DNA of 64,000 nt from Bacteroidales bacterium (GCA_016709025.1 JADJEQ010000019.1:1-64000), one strand, 5' to 3'. Positions 36,360-46,417 are shown, numbered from the stretch's first letter. Notes: generated by a model from the letters alone, not told the origin. Program-made: numbers and translations.

Positions 36360-36542
36360 CTATTCTTTCTTCTGCGGTTCGTCTTCTTTATTGTTCATCT
36401 CATCCTTGAAGTCTTTGATTCCTCTTCCCAACCCTTTCATTAATTCAGGAATTTTTTTCCCTCCGAAAAACAGCAAGGCAACGAGCAGAATGATAACTAC
36501 CTGCCAGGGCCCAATTACGCCCAAAATTATATCAGTTTTCAT
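36360..36542 (-). CDS. tatA: Sec-independent translocase subunit TatA/TatE
   Basis: This is a 60-residue membrane protein that forms the pore part of the twin-arginine export system, which carries folded proteins across the inner membrane. One N-terminal helix (about 6-26, with the GPWQ turn) is followed by the FGGKKIPELMKGLGRGIKDFKDEM amphipathic helix, which has the FG hinge, and an acidic-basic tail. The length is typical. It lies 72 nt after the EnvC-like gene on the same strand. tatC is not here. The Tat-type signal on the GH109 protein at 23.2 kb is a likely client. Confidence 0.95.
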   Translation of the reverse strand: MKTDIILGVIGPWQVVIILLVALLFFGGKKIPELMKGLGRGIKDFKDEMNNKEDEPQKKE

Positions 36543-36614
36543 ATCGTTGGATTTAAGAGTACAAAGTTACTCATTTTCAATAAGACAATGTATGGTATTG
36601 ATATTTAATTTGAT

Positions 36615-37871
36615 TTATTTCAACAGCCAGGACCCCGGATTTTGAATATTTTTCCCCTGCCATAATTCAAAATGAAGCTTTGCTTTTCCGGATTCATCAT
36701 TCTGAATAACCCCGATGCGTTGTTTGGTTTTCACCTTATCGCCTTTTTTTACAAATAATTGATCCAGATTTGAATACACCGTCAGAAATTCCCCGTGACG
36801 GATAATAACAACGTTGTTATAGCTTGGAAGGGTCATTGTTGAAGTAACTTCCCCTTCAAAAACGGCCCTTGCCGACTCGCCCTTCGCTGTCGTGATATCT
36901 ATTCCGTTATTCCTGGTTTTAATTCCCTTCAGGATCGGGTGCGGGTGTTCGCCAAATGTTGAAGATATAATACCTCTCTCGGTAGGCCAGGGTAATCGAC
37001 CCTTGTTACCTGCGAAGCTTGAAGAAAGTTGAAGTTCAGAAGGAGTTAGTCCGAATTTGTTTTCAGGTGCGGGCTTTGTCCCCGTTTTTTTGGCGGATTC
37101 ACTCGCTTTGCGAATTTCTTCAGCAATCAGGTCTTCAATTGCCTTCTGTAGCTTTTTGGCCGCTTTTTCACTGTCACGAAGCTTTCTGAGAAGCTCTTTT
37201 TCCTTTTGCGATAGCTTTTTTACGGTTTTATCCTGTTCACTCTTCTCACCAGTGAGCTTTTGCTTTTCTGATTCTTCAGATTTCTTCAACGATAACTTGT
37301 ATGCTTTCTGCTTTTCGAGCAGAAGGATTTTTTCGTTCAGAAGTAGTTGATTTTCTTTGATTACCCTAACCTGGTTTTGCCGGTAACTACTGTATTGCTG
37401 GAAGTACTTCAGCCTCTGATATGCCTGGTTGAAATCACTGGCTGAAAAAATAAACATGAGCCTCGTATACGCGTTGCGGTTTTTGCTGGCATAATAAATC
37501 ATCCTGGCATATTCCTGTTTAAGCTGCTTTATTGTTTGTGTGAGGTGATTGATCGTATCGTTGGTCTCCTCAATCTGACTGTCGAGATTGCCAATTTCAC
37601 CACTGATCGCTGATATAAGTTCCTGCCTCTTGTTAATTTGTTTATTCAGCAAAACCAGCTGGTTAAGTGAAACCTGCTTGCTTTTCTTTGTTTCTTCAAG
37701 TAATTTATTGGTATAATTAATCTCCTCCTCTATCTTGGCTTTCTTTTGTTGTAACTGGGTTTTTTTATCCTGGGCATTAACCCCGGCCACAAAAAATATA
37801 AGCATGACAAACGTTCCGGCTATGGCCGGTATACGTGGTAACCAATTTTTAGCTGTTTCTGGTTTTACCAT
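36615..37871 (-). CDS. EnvC-like murein hydrolase activator (degenerate LytM/M23 domain)
   Basis: This 418-residue periplasmic protein has a signal peptide (about 1-33), a long coiled coil (about 35-250, rich in K, E, Q and L) and a C-terminal M23/LytM fold (about 295-415). The zinc ligands of active LytM enzymes are changed: the HxGxD motif reads RNNGID near 324, and the YSHL motif reads YSNL near 367; the last His (HFELW near 400) remains. It is therefore expected to lack hydrolase activity and to activate amidases during cell separation, as E. coli EnvC does. It follows the DUF4292 gene by 11 nt and is part of a tight operon with it and the TPR protein. Confidence 0.9.
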   Translation of the reverse strand: MVKPETAKNWLPRIPAIAGTFVMLIFFVAGVNAQDKKTQLQQKKAKIEEEINYTNKLLEETKKSKQVSLNQLVLLNKQINKRQELISAISGEIGNLDSQIEETNDTINHLTQTIKQLKQEYARMIYYASKNRNAYTRLMFIFSASDFNQAYQRLKYFQQYSSYRQNQVRVIKENQLLLNEKILLLEKQKAYKLSLKKSEESEKQKLTGEKSEQDKTVKKLSQKEKELLRKLRDSEKAAKKLQKAIEDLIAEEIRKASESAKKTGTKPAPENKFGLTPSELQLSSSFAGNKGRLPWPTERGIISSTFGEHPHPILKGIKTRNNGIDITTAKGESARAVFEGEVTSTMTLPSYNNVVIIRHGEFLTVYSNLDQLFVKKGDKVKTKQRIGVIQNDESGKAKLHFELWQGKNIQNPGSWLLK

Positions 37872-37882
37872 AATTGTCTTAC

Positions 37883-38719
37883 TTAAAACTTGTCTGATTT
37901 CCTGTATTTTGCAGGAATCCTGAACGGAAAAGCAATGGAATCATTTGTTGTTACCTTTGAATACTGAACGTCAATGTGATTCTTATTCTCATCTGTTTCA
38001 AGATCGAAACTGAGCTTTTCCGGTACAAGTTGTGTCCCATTGTTCATGTATTCGTAGGTACCTTCCAGCTTTCGCCCACCCTGTTGCATTTCACGAACCA
38101 TTACCCTCGATATTTTGAATGTCTCCGGACTTAGCCAGATGTGCTGTATAGGAATATTGATCAACTGGTTGTTACGAACATATTTTTTTAGCTTTCTTCT
38201 GTTGGTGGTAACCAGGTTGTATTCCTGATTGTCAATTCCAGCCTTGAATGAACCGTTTTCGTAAAAAGAAAAATCATTGCCAGTTAGAAAAGCCTGAAGC
38301 ATGTCAAAATCAAGCGTACTGTTAATCAGTGAATTGATATAATTAAAGTCACTGAAGAAATAGTAATTATCGATTCGGTTCATATATTTTATCGAGTCGT
38401 TGGTAATCAGTATCCGCGCCATTTCTATACCCAGAACCGGAGATATGGAAATCCAGATAAGGCTGTCCTTCTGAATCCTGATTTGTCCGCTGAATGAAGT
38501 TTCATTTTTTTGCCTGGTAAAAGAAGCATTAAACCTTGCCGAGAACTTGTCATATTTGAGTTCATTGGTTTTGAGACTGCTGAAAAGAAACTCGGGCCCT
38601 TGCTCTTTCAACGGTTCCCTGATGGTTCGCCTCACAGTATTACACGCTGAGAGAAAAATGATCAGCGCTATAATTGAAGAAAGCAGAAAAGCTTTGTTTG
38701 TTATGCTGAATCTACTCAT
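37883..38719 (-). CDS. DUF4292 lipoprotein
   Basis: The start at 38719 is chosen because it gives a signal peptide ending in the lipobox FLSAC (about residues 23-27), and because ATGAGTAG overlaps the stop of the TPR gene by eight nt. The protein has 278 residues. The mature part matches DUF4292, a Bacteroidetes envelope family whose fold resembles LolA/LolB lipoprotein carriers (KYDKFSARFNASF, DSLIWISISPVLGIEMARILIT). A role in outer-membrane lipoprotein sorting or lipid binding is possible but not proven. Its position between the TPR protein and EnvC-like protein is conserved in many Bacteroidetes. Confidence 0.85.
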   Translation of the reverse strand: MSRFSITNKAFLLSSIIALIIFLSACNTVRRTIREPLKEQGPEFLFSSLKTNELKYDKFSARFNASFTRQKNETSFSGQIRIQKDSLIWISISPVLGIEMARILITNDSIKYMNRIDNYYFFSDFNYINSLINSTLDFDMLQAFLTGNDFSFYENGSFKAGIDNQEYNLVTTNRRKLKKYVRNNQLINIPIQHIWLSPETFKISRVMVREMQQGGRKLEGTYEYMNNGTQLVPEKLSFDLETDENKNHIDVQYSKVTTNDSIAFPFRIPAKYRKSDKF

Positions 38720-40454
38720 ATAGTTTACCATCTTTAACTTTTGAATCGAGAAATTCTGAACCTTCGCCGGCTTCCTTCGCTTTAATCCACCATTCCATTG
38801 CTTCAGTAATCCGGTTAAGCTTGTAAAGAATATCACCGTAGTGCTCAAGAACTACAGCCCCGGGGTTACTGTCCAGTTTTAAAGCATTCTCTATTTGAAC
38901 CAATGCCTTTCCATATTGCCCCTGCATGTATAAAACCCAGGCCCAGGTATCGAGATAAGTAGCATTTTTTGGACTCAGTGTATTGGCTTTTTCAGCCATT
39001 TGAGCAGCTTTTTCAAGGTTTTCACCCTTGAGGGAAAGGTAATAGGAAAAATTATTGAGCACTACTGCATTCTCAGGGTTGTATTTTAAGGCCGATTCAT
39101 ACGCGGCAAATGATTCTGAATGTTTGTCAGCAGCATGGTAAGCATCACCCGTAAGGCTGTAGAAATCAGCCATCATTGAATTGTCGTTCAGAACAAATTT
39201 AACCCCTGTTGTCAATGATTTTATGGCTTTGTCATAATTCTTCATCAAATAGTTGGCATAGCCGTTGAAGTAGTAAGGCAAGGGCTGAACCGGAAAAAGA
39301 TCAATGGCCTGGCTGCTCTCGTTGGCCAGCATTTCAAAATTATTGGTAATTGCATCAATTCTCAGGATGTTTTCCCAAACCTGGTACTTTCCGGGATCCA
39401 GGGTATTTACTTTACGGAAAATGATAAGGGCATCCTCCCATTTTTCCGACATCATCAGCATTTCACCCCTGAGCGAAAGCACCCGGGGTTCATTGGGGTG
39501 TACCTCAACAAGAATCTTCGACAATTCCAGAACATCGTCCTCTATGCCATCGTATTCGCCTGTTTGCGAATAATAAGTCATCATAATCTGAACCTTCGTA
39601 TTCGCATCGAGGGTTGGATTGGAAAAACCTGTTTTTAAATAGGCAGTGGCCTTTTTTAAATCCCCCTTTTTACGATAATAATCTGCCAGCGAAATATTGA
39701 TATAGGGATTCCCCGGATCCACTTCCTCAATTTTTTGATAGGTTTTCAACCCCTTTTCATCGTAGCCCTGCAATATATAGAACTCAGCCAGAAGTGACAG
39801 AATTCTGCTATCAGATGGGTAAGCCCCGGCAAGATTTTCAAGTTCTGCAAGTGCTTTTTTCCCCTTTCCCATAGCCAGGTAAATCCTGTGCTTCTGCATC
39901 GAATATTCCTCGTAAATGCCCGTCCTTGATTCAAGATTATCATAAATTTCAATCGCCTCCAGTGGCTTTTCCATGAGCAGAAGCGTATTTGCAAGTTCAA
40001 TTGCATAATCTATATTATCCGGGTTTGAATTGTAAAGCCGTTCATAAATCACACGGGCTTCCCCTGGTTGCGAATTATTGGAATACAGACCCGCAAGGGT
40101 AAGGCTGTAATAAATGTTATCAGGATCAAGTTGCCAGGCTTTTAATGCGCACTGGACTGATTTTTCTATATCATTGCGGTTGTAATGAAGAAGCGATAGT
40201 TCATACCAGGCAGCGTCGTTGGAAGGATCTTCCTTAACGTATTCTGAAAAGAGCGAAAAGGCCTTTTCAAAATTGTCTGTCATCTTGGCAATGTTTGCCT
40301 CGAAGAATAAATTACGCAAACGTTGCTTTTCCTTTGCCAGGCGAACCTCAGTCTGGTTACCCATTTCTTCGCCACCCTCGGGTAAATCCTGGGCCTGGCT
40401 GATAAAGGGAATCAATAATAAGAAAATCAGATATTTAAATCTCAGAAATTTCAT
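38712..40454 (-). CDS. exported tetratricopeptide-repeat protein
   Basis: This 580-residue protein starts with a signal peptide (about 1-21, ending ISQAQ) and then holds about 13-15 TPR helices pairs across most of its length, for example AAWYELSLLHYNRNDIEKSV and AVVLNNFSYYLSLKGENLEKA. TPRs form a curved superhelix for protein contacts. No catalytic domain is present. It likely works as a periplasmic scaffold with the DUF4292 lipoprotein and the EnvC-like activator, with which it is translationally linked (eight-nt overlap). The gap to dut upstream is 260 nt, so it may have its own promoter. Confidence 0.9.
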   Translation of the reverse strand: MKFLRFKYLIFLLLIPFISQAQDLPEGGEEMGNQTEVRLAKEKQRLRNLFFEANIAKMTDNFEKAFSLFSEYVKEDPSNDAAWYELSLLHYNRNDIEKSVQCALKAWQLDPDNIYYSLTLAGLYSNNSQPGEARVIYERLYNSNPDNIDYAIELANTLLLMEKPLEAIEIYDNLESRTGIYEEYSMQKHRIYLAMGKGKKALAELENLAGAYPSDSRILSLLAEFYILQGYDEKGLKTYQKIEEVDPGNPYINISLADYYRKKGDLKKATAYLKTGFSNPTLDANTKVQIMMTYYSQTGEYDGIEDDVLELSKILVEVHPNEPRVLSLRGEMLMMSEKWEDALIIFRKVNTLDPGKYQVWENILRIDAITNNFEMLANESSQAIDLFPVQPLPYYFNGYANYLMKNYDKAIKSLTTGVKFVLNDNSMMADFYSLTGDAYHAADKHSESFAAYESALKYNPENAVVLNNFSYYLSLKGENLEKAAQMAEKANTLSPKNATYLDTWAWVLYMQGQYGKALVQIENALKLDSNPGAVVLEHYGDILYKLNRITEAMEWWIKAKEAGEGSEFLDSKVKDGKLYE

Positions 40455-40687
40455 CAGGTATGTTTTGGTTATTCTGTGCCGGAAATTATCGGAAATGTAC
40501 CGTTTATTCCTGCGGTTGTATAAGTGTATAAAGGATATGATTAAACAGATTTACCCTTTATATGTTATTGGTTAAATTAGCATTTTAATTAAGCCCCCGT
40601 CCAAATCGAACAATTACATTTATCCGAAGTATTGTCATGCGTAAAATGAAGCATTGAAAGAAATGAAAGTCTCATCATTTAGCCGGA

Positions 40688-40715
40688 ACTTCACTTTAGA
40701 CTTTAGACTTGACAC
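40688..40715. repeat. small heptamer array at the dut stop codon
   Basis: Four consecutive 7-nt units (ACTTCAC, TTTAGAC, TTTAGAC, TTGACAC) end exactly at the first base of the dut stop codon. The rest of the 260-nt gap to the TPR gene is AT-rich with nothing else recognised. Confidence 0.7.
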
Positions 40716-41149
40716 TAGTTCTTTCCGGTATGGCCAAAACCACCGGCCCCGCGCTCCGAATCATTCAGTTCCTCACTTTCCAGCCATTCGGCTTTCTCGT
40801 GTCTTGCAATAATCATCTGGGCTATACGATCGCCATTTTGAACAGTAAACGTTTCAGCCGACAGGTTTACAATAATGATCCTGATTTCACCCCTGTAATC
40901 AGCATCGATCGTTCCCGGTGAATTTAGTATTGTTATTCCCGAACGGGCAGCCAAACCACTTCGTGGCCTTATCTGCGCTTCAAATCCTTCCGGAAGTTCA
41001 ATAAACAGGCCGGTTGGTATTAAAGCCCTTTCCAGTGTTTTCAGACTGACAGGTTCTGAAAGATGAGCCCTGAGGTCCATGCCTGCTGAGGCAATGGTTT
41101 CATAAGCCGGTAAGGAATGTGCTGATTTGTTTACAATCCTGATCTGCAT
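40715..41149 (-). CDS. dut: dUTP diphosphatase
   Basis: This cytosolic trimeric enzyme hydrolyses dUTP to dUMP, keeping uracil out of DNA and feeding thymidylate synthesis. The 144-residue protein has all five dUTPase motifs: AGMDLRA (23-29), PRSGLAARSG (62-71), GTIDADYRGEI (79-89), RIAQMII (107-113) and the C-terminal RGAGGFGHTGK (about 133-143), where the usual GFGSTG is GFGHTG. Length is normal. It follows the flippase gene by 55 nt. The conserved order flippase-dut-TPR-DUF4292-EnvC is common in Bacteroidetes. Confidence 0.96.
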   Translation of the reverse strand: MQIRIVNKSAHSLPAYETIASAGMDLRAHLSEPVSLKTLERALIPTGLFIELPEGFEAQIRPRSGLAARSGITILNSPGTIDADYRGEIRIIIVNLSAETFTVQNGDRIAQMIIARHEKAEWLESEELNDSERGAGGFGHTGKN

Positions 41150-41204
41150 AGAGAAATAGATAATATGTTTTTAATCGAAAATTAACCGGTGGCAAAATTA
41201 AGCA

Positions 41205-42695
41205 TTAAAAGGCTTTGTTAACTACCGACCTGAACCTTTGCTTTTCAAAGTAGAAAACATATCCTGCAAAAGCAATCAACATAACAGAATTTATAAAGTA
41301 CTTAACCCACATTGTTCCCGCAACAGGCAATACAGATATAAAATAAATGGTTAACGTTATAAGGCTGTATTTTAATGCTCTCTTAAAATCATAATCTATC
41401 GGATAGTATTTCTGACCAATCAGGTATGACATTACCATCATTGAAGCGTAGCAGATCAGTGTGGCCCAGGCTGCACCCATATATCCCCAAACCGGAATCA
41501 GAATTAAATTGAGCAACAACGTGATGGCAGCGCCTGCAACGGAAATTGCGGCTCCTGTTTTTGTTTTGTCGGTAAGTTTAAACCACACACTCAGGTTGTA
41601 AAACACACCAAGAAACAGATTGGCCATAAGTAACACCGGGACTACACCCACGCCTTCCCTGAACGATTTACCGACAAAAAGCATAACCACGTCAATATAC
41701 AACATGATGGCCAGAAAAATAAAAAGACAAATAATAATGAAATAGTGCATCATCGCTGAGTAGGTTGCTTTGGCATTTTTGTTCCGGGCCTGATCAAAAA
41801 AGAATGGTTCGGCAGCATACCTGTATGTTTGAATAAACAGCGACATAAGAATCGAAACTTTATAGCATGCTCCGTATATGCCCAGTTGGGCCATTGCGTT
41901 AGTCCTGTCAGGTAAAAGATGCTTGAGTATTATCCTGTCGAAGGTTTCATTTACAATTCCGGCCAACCCAAATATGAGCAACGGCCAACTGTATTTAAGC
42001 ATTAACACAAGCAAATCCCGGTCTGCTTTCAGGCTTTTAAGAGGGATTTCAGGCAACAACATTATGAATGTCAGAATACTTGCGATCAGATTCGAAATAA
42101 ATATATAGCCAACCCCGGTTTCTGGCCGGTAAAACAACCCAATCATTCCGGCCGCCCCGCTCTCCGGAAAATGTGCAAGTATATATGGGCATAACAGGAT
42201 GAAAAACAAATTAAACCCAATGTTAGCCACTATGTTTACAATTTTAACCATAGCAAACCGCATCGGTTTGTTTTGGAGTCTGAGGTTGGCATAGGGTATG
42301 GTACTGATGGCATCGGTTGCCAGAATCAGTGCAAACCATTTCACATATTCAGGGTGTCCGCTATATCCAAGCTGAACCGAAAAGAATGGGGCCGCCGCAA
42401 AGGTGACAATAAGAAAAAGAATGGAAGTTATTCCCAATGAAGTCAGTGAGGTTCCGAATACCTTATTGCGGAATTCACCCTGACTTGCAAACCTGAAAAA
42501 GGCTGTTTCCATTCCATACGTCAGAAAAATAAACAGAAAGGAAACATAAGCATACATTTCTGTTACAATACCATATTCTTCCGGTAAAAAGACGCGGGTA
42601 TATAGCGGAACCAGCAGATAATTAAGCAAACGGCCAAGAATGGTAGGTAATCCATAGATGGCAGTTTGACTGGCTAATTTTTTCAGAGCGTTCAA
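41205..42695 (-). CDS. polysaccharide flippase (MOP/Wzx-like)
   Basis: This 496-residue inner-membrane protein has about 14 hydrophobic helices and the N-terminal block LASQTAIYGLPTILGRLLNYLLVPLYTRV typical of oligosaccharide flippases. These move undecaprenyl-linked sugar units (or lipid II) to the periplasmic face. There is no glycosyltransferase cluster next to it, so the substrate may be a general cell-wall unit rather than O-antigen. It sits 29 nt after the sensor kinase gene and is probably in one transcript with dut. Confidence 0.88.
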   Translation of the reverse strand: MNALKKLASQTAIYGLPTILGRLLNYLLVPLYTRVFLPEEYGIVTEMYAYVSFLFIFLTYGMETAFFRFASQGEFRNKVFGTSLTSLGITSILFLIVTFAAAPFFSVQLGYSGHPEYVKWFALILATDAISTIPYANLRLQNKPMRFAMVKIVNIVANIGFNLFFILLCPYILAHFPESGAAGMIGLFYRPETGVGYIFISNLIASILTFIMLLPEIPLKSLKADRDLLVLMLKYSWPLLIFGLAGIVNETFDRIILKHLLPDRTNAMAQLGIYGACYKVSILMSLFIQTYRYAAEPFFFDQARNKNAKATYSAMMHYFIIICLFIFLAIMLYIDVVMLFVGKSFREGVGVVPVLLMANLFLGVFYNLSVWFKLTDKTKTGAAISVAGAAITLLLNLILIPVWGYMGAAWATLICYASMMVMSYLIGQKYYPIDYDFKRALKYSLITLTIYFISVLPVAGTMWVKYFINSVMLIAFAGYVFYFEKQRFRSVVNKAF

Positions 42696-42724
42696 AACAG
42701 AATCGATTATCTTACTGCAGAAAT

Positions 42725-45700
42725 TTATTTTTCAATAGCGGGTAATTCAATGATAAAAACAGTACCACTTTGTTTCCCCGGGATAAAGGTTATTTCGCCA
42801 CCAGCCGAATCAATGATGTTTTTCACCATCGCCAGCCCCAATCCCATTCCTCCTGATTTTGTTGTGAAATTAGGTGAAAAGATCCTTGATCTTTGTTCAT
42901 CGTTTATTCCGATGCCATTATCCGATACTTCAATGCAGTGTTTTTCACCGGTGCTATACAGTCTCACTTCAACAAGACCTGCCTGTTTGGGCGGAATCGC
43001 CTGAACTGCGTTGTTGAAAAGGTTTATAAAGACCCGGGAAAGCTGTTTTTCATCTGCAAAAACAAAACACTCTTTTTCAGGTAGGGTGAAGCTGAAATTA
43101 ACATCAGGATGCTGGTTGAACAAAGAAAGTGTGCTTCGCAACACAGCAGAAAGCTCTGTTTTCTTATTTGAAGGAGTCGGAAGTATTGCAAAATCGGAGA
43201 AGGCACTGGCAATGGCTGCCAGCGAATCAATCTGTTCTATAAGCGTTTGTGTTGTCTTTTCAAGACGGTTGCCCCAGTCGGGCGGTTGATCATCCCATGA
43301 TTTCCTGAGATGCTGTATGCTCAGTTTCATCGGGGTGAGAGGATTCTTTATCTCATGGGCTACCTGGCGGGCCATTTCCCGCCATGCAGTTTCTCTTTCT
43401 GATCTGGCAAGTTTTTCAGCACTTTCAGCCAGTTTATCAACCATCAGGTTATATTCGTTGATCAGATCGCCAAGTTCATCTTTCCGGCTATAGGTGATTT
43501 TCTCATTCGTACGGCCGAGGTTTAAACTACTGACGCGTTTTCTGATCAATTGTAATGGACGCATCAGGTAATTTCCGGCAAGAATTGAAATAAATACCGC
43601 CAGTACAGTTAGTATAACGTAAATATTTATAAAGGCCACCAGAAAGGTTGAAATCTCCTGTCTGAGCTCCTGTTCTCTCGCAAAATAAGGTAAATTGATG
43701 TAAGCAGTCAATTTATTCTGTTCATTCCGAAATGGCAGGTAAGCAGATAAATAACGGTAATTCCCGATCCTTTCATTATCTATAAAAAGTGTTCTTTTAT
43801 TCCTTGCCAATTGAATATAAGGTTCCGCACTCATTAATTCTGATTTAAAACCTTCTTCAAAGATTTGTGGGCGCGATGAGGCAAGGAGCCGTCCGTTGAT
43901 ATCATAAAGGTTTATATCACTAAAGAATACAAGCGAAAATTTGGTCAGCAACTCTTCCAGGTAAGACTTCTGTGATTTATCCAATATATCCATTGAAGCC
44001 AGTTTGTGCTCAATTTCGATGAGTACAGAATGAGCCTTTTCACTCAGCATATCACGGTTCTTCTTTTCGTTAAGATTCTTTATATTGGTTATAGTGGTAA
44101 AACCAACCGACAAAGAAGCGAAAAGAACCAGCGCTACAACCATCAGCTGAAGCCTTGTTTTGAAATCCAGGTTTCGGGAGTGATCTTTATGGCGTAAATT
44201 CCAGATGGATAAAATTAAAAGCAGAATAAAAATGTGGAAAATCAGCTGATAGGTAAACGGAGAAAGCTTATCCAGCAAGCCTTCGTTTCGTTTGCTGATA
44301 ACAATACTGGTTTCTTTATTGATAACATGAAACAGATGGTTATACCCATTTCTGTCGAAGAATGCAAAATCTTCATAAACGGGTGCTAATTCTGATTCAT
44401 TAACACTGTAATTGTATTCCCCTACATTTTTTACGAGTTCACGCCTGAAAAAAATGGCGTATGAATAAGTAGAAATATCAGCACGTGAGGTCGATGCCTT
44501 GTCCATTAATAATTCCGGATAACCAAGGCCTTTGGGCACATACTTGGGAGTTAGTTCTATAACCAGAAATGATGTTTTGGGGAGTGTTTCATCCATTGTC
44601 ATCGGGATGTTGGCAATATAGCTGCTGGCATCGTACGATTCACGGATAAAATAGAGAGAAGGGCTTGCAGTTTTCTCACCCAATTGGTTAATAATATCGG
44701 AAAAATACTCCTGGCAACCGATAATATAGTTCTGTGGCCTGATTTGCAGCGATTTCTCGGGAAAGCACAGGGTTACCTGGATATTATACTTTGTCCAGTA
44801 GCCTTTGAAATAGATAGATTTCAGATAGTCTGAGCATTGAATTTCCTTTGCAGGATCAATCCACGAGGATATTAAAAGCTTTTTTAAAGTTGTATCTGAA
44901 TATAATTGCTTCTCAATGTCTGCAAAAAGAAATTCACCCATTTTGTCGCGGTCCGATGACAGCCTTAAAGTTAAAAGTTTTCGCCCGTTCTCCTCTTTCA
45001 GACTTTTGTTCACATACAGGCTATAAGAGGAAATCAATGTTAGGGTTAGGACGAGAATACTTATAGACGTAAAATGGGGAAACTGAAGCCTGTTACTGAA
45101 AATAAAGATCAGGATTGTGATATATACACCCTGTAGTAAAAGCAGCATTGGCTCAGGCAGGTACAATCCAAAATAGAGAGCGATGATATAAAATACCGCA
45201 TTAACCAGCAGAAAATAGCCAGTAAGAAATTTCCAACCCAGTAAAATATACAACTGTTTGTAAAATGAGAACGAGATGAAGAAAAAAGCAATTAGAAGGA
45301 AAAAAATGATAAAATAAGCCATCAATCCGTAAAGTGTGAATTCCTGAAAATTACCAAGATCGGTATTAAAGGATGAATTGTTGATGAGGATATTCAGCAG
45401 AAAGCAACACAAATAATAGAAGAAAACGGCTGAAGCAACCAGGAAAAGTGATTTTATCCTGGTGCCTGTTTTCTGCTGATCCGGCTGTTTGCTGATCCTG
45501 TTAAAAGAAAGGTGAACAAGAAAGAATAATATGGCCGTTAGCAAACTATCGGTAAAAAAATCCCCCAGTGATGGCAGGTATGAAGAATATGCAAAACTTA
45601 ACGGGCTGAATAATTCCGAGCCGTAAAGTGCAGCTGGGATTCGGAAATAAATAAGCACCGCCCTTGCTAAAAGTATATCCAATACAAACAGGAAGATCAG

Positions 45701-46417
45701 GAACGGATATTTGTTTAGGGGAGTATACTTTTGATAAAGTTGGTAAACAGCTATAATAAAGAGGATAAAGGCTGACAGGTAAAGGATATAAAGTAAAAAA
45801 ATCGCTGTTGTTGAAATGACTTCTGTTTTTGGCGGTATAACGGAGAATAGAAAGTTGCCTTCACTGTCCTTAACCGGTATCCCATCATTAAGCAAAGAAA
45901 TCCGGTAATCTGATGAAATTGCATACTCCGGATTAAATACTGGTGACAGGTATTCGTTCTCATAGCCGAATTCCGATTTTATCTGGTCGGTAAGCAAAAA
46001 TGTCAGATTGCCTGATTTTTTAACGACTAATTGATATGTCCCATTACCAGTTTGAACTAATCTTTTGACAGTCAATGAGTCGGAAAGTGCACTATCAGGA
46101 TTTATCAGATTATCTGACCAATAATATAACGTGTGATCCTGGATAACATATAAATTGAAAAATTCATCGGTTTTTTCAGAAAAGGCATTCAGTTTTTCTA
46201 TTGAAGGACTTGGATTCGAAAGAATAAATTTATCAAGTAATGTGATTCCCTTTTGATATCGCTCATTGATTTTTTTGCCGAAAATTTCGACGACCTTATC
46301 AGGCCGGTGATTGAACTTATAGACCTCAACATAGAAATATGCTGCAAGAATAAGCAGACCCGAAAGGGAAAGTAATATCCAGGGGGTACTTTTTATTATC
46401 TGTTGCTTATTGAACAT
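42725..46417 (-). CDS. large membrane sensor histidine kinase (NtrY-like)
   Basis: This 1230-residue kinase has an N-terminal membrane helix, an extracytoplasmic region, a block of about eight helices (residues about 200-500), a second extracytoplasmic region (about 500-720), further helices near 745 and 930, a HAMP linker near 950-1010, the phosphoacceptor box HEIKNPLTPMKLSIQHL with His near 1022, and an HATPase domain (about 1110-1228; NNAVQAIPP, DNGIGI, GGMGLGLAM). HEIKNPLTP is the form seen in NtrY kinases. No response regulator is adjacent, so its partner is encoded elsewhere. The signal is unknown. The gene is intact despite its length. It is followed by the flippase after 29 nt. Confidence 0.9.
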   Translation of the reverse strand: MFNKQQIIKSTPWILLSLSGLLILAAYFYVEVYKFNHRPDKVVEIFGKKINERYQKGITLLDKFILSNPSPSIEKLNAFSEKTDEFFNLYVIQDHTLYYWSDNLINPDSALSDSLTVKRLVQTGNGTYQLVVKKSGNLTFLLTDQIKSEFGYENEYLSPVFNPEYAISSDYRISLLNDGIPVKDSEGNFLFSVIPPKTEVISTTAIFLLYILYLSAFILFIIAVYQLYQKYTPLNKYPFLIFLFVLDILLARAVLIYFRIPAALYGSELFSPLSFAYSSYLPSLGDFFTDSLLTAILFFLVHLSFNRISKQPDQQKTGTRIKSLFLVASAVFFYYLCCFLLNILINNSSFNTDLGNFQEFTLYGLMAYFIIFFLLIAFFFISFSFYKQLYILLGWKFLTGYFLLVNAVFYIIALYFGLYLPEPMLLLLQGVYITILIFIFSNRLQFPHFTSISILVLTLTLISSYSLYVNKSLKEENGRKLLTLRLSSDRDKMGEFLFADIEKQLYSDTTLKKLLISSWIDPAKEIQCSDYLKSIYFKGYWTKYNIQVTLCFPEKSLQIRPQNYIIGCQEYFSDIINQLGEKTASPSLYFIRESYDASSYIANIPMTMDETLPKTSFLVIELTPKYVPKGLGYPELLMDKASTSRADISTYSYAIFFRRELVKNVGEYNYSVNESELAPVYEDFAFFDRNGYNHLFHVINKETSIVISKRNEGLLDKLSPFTYQLIFHIFILLLILSIWNLRHKDHSRNLDFKTRLQLMVVALVLFASLSVGFTTITNIKNLNEKKNRDMLSEKAHSVLIEIEHKLASMDILDKSQKSYLEELLTKFSLVFFSDINLYDINGRLLASSRPQIFEEGFKSELMSAEPYIQLARNKRTLFIDNERIGNYRYLSAYLPFRNEQNKLTAYINLPYFAREQELRQEISTFLVAFINIYVILTVLAVFISILAGNYLMRPLQLIRKRVSSLNLGRTNEKITYSRKDELGDLINEYNLMVDKLAESAEKLARSERETAWREMARQVAHEIKNPLTPMKLSIQHLRKSWDDQPPDWGNRLEKTTQTLIEQIDSLAAIASAFSDFAILPTPSNKKTELSAVLRSTLSLFNQHPDVNFSFTLPEKECFVFADEKQLSRVFINLFNNAVQAIPPKQAGLVEVRLYSTGEKHCIEVSDNGIGINDEQRSRIFSPNFTTKSGGMGLGLAMVKNIIDSAGGEITFIPGKQSGTVFIIELPAIEK

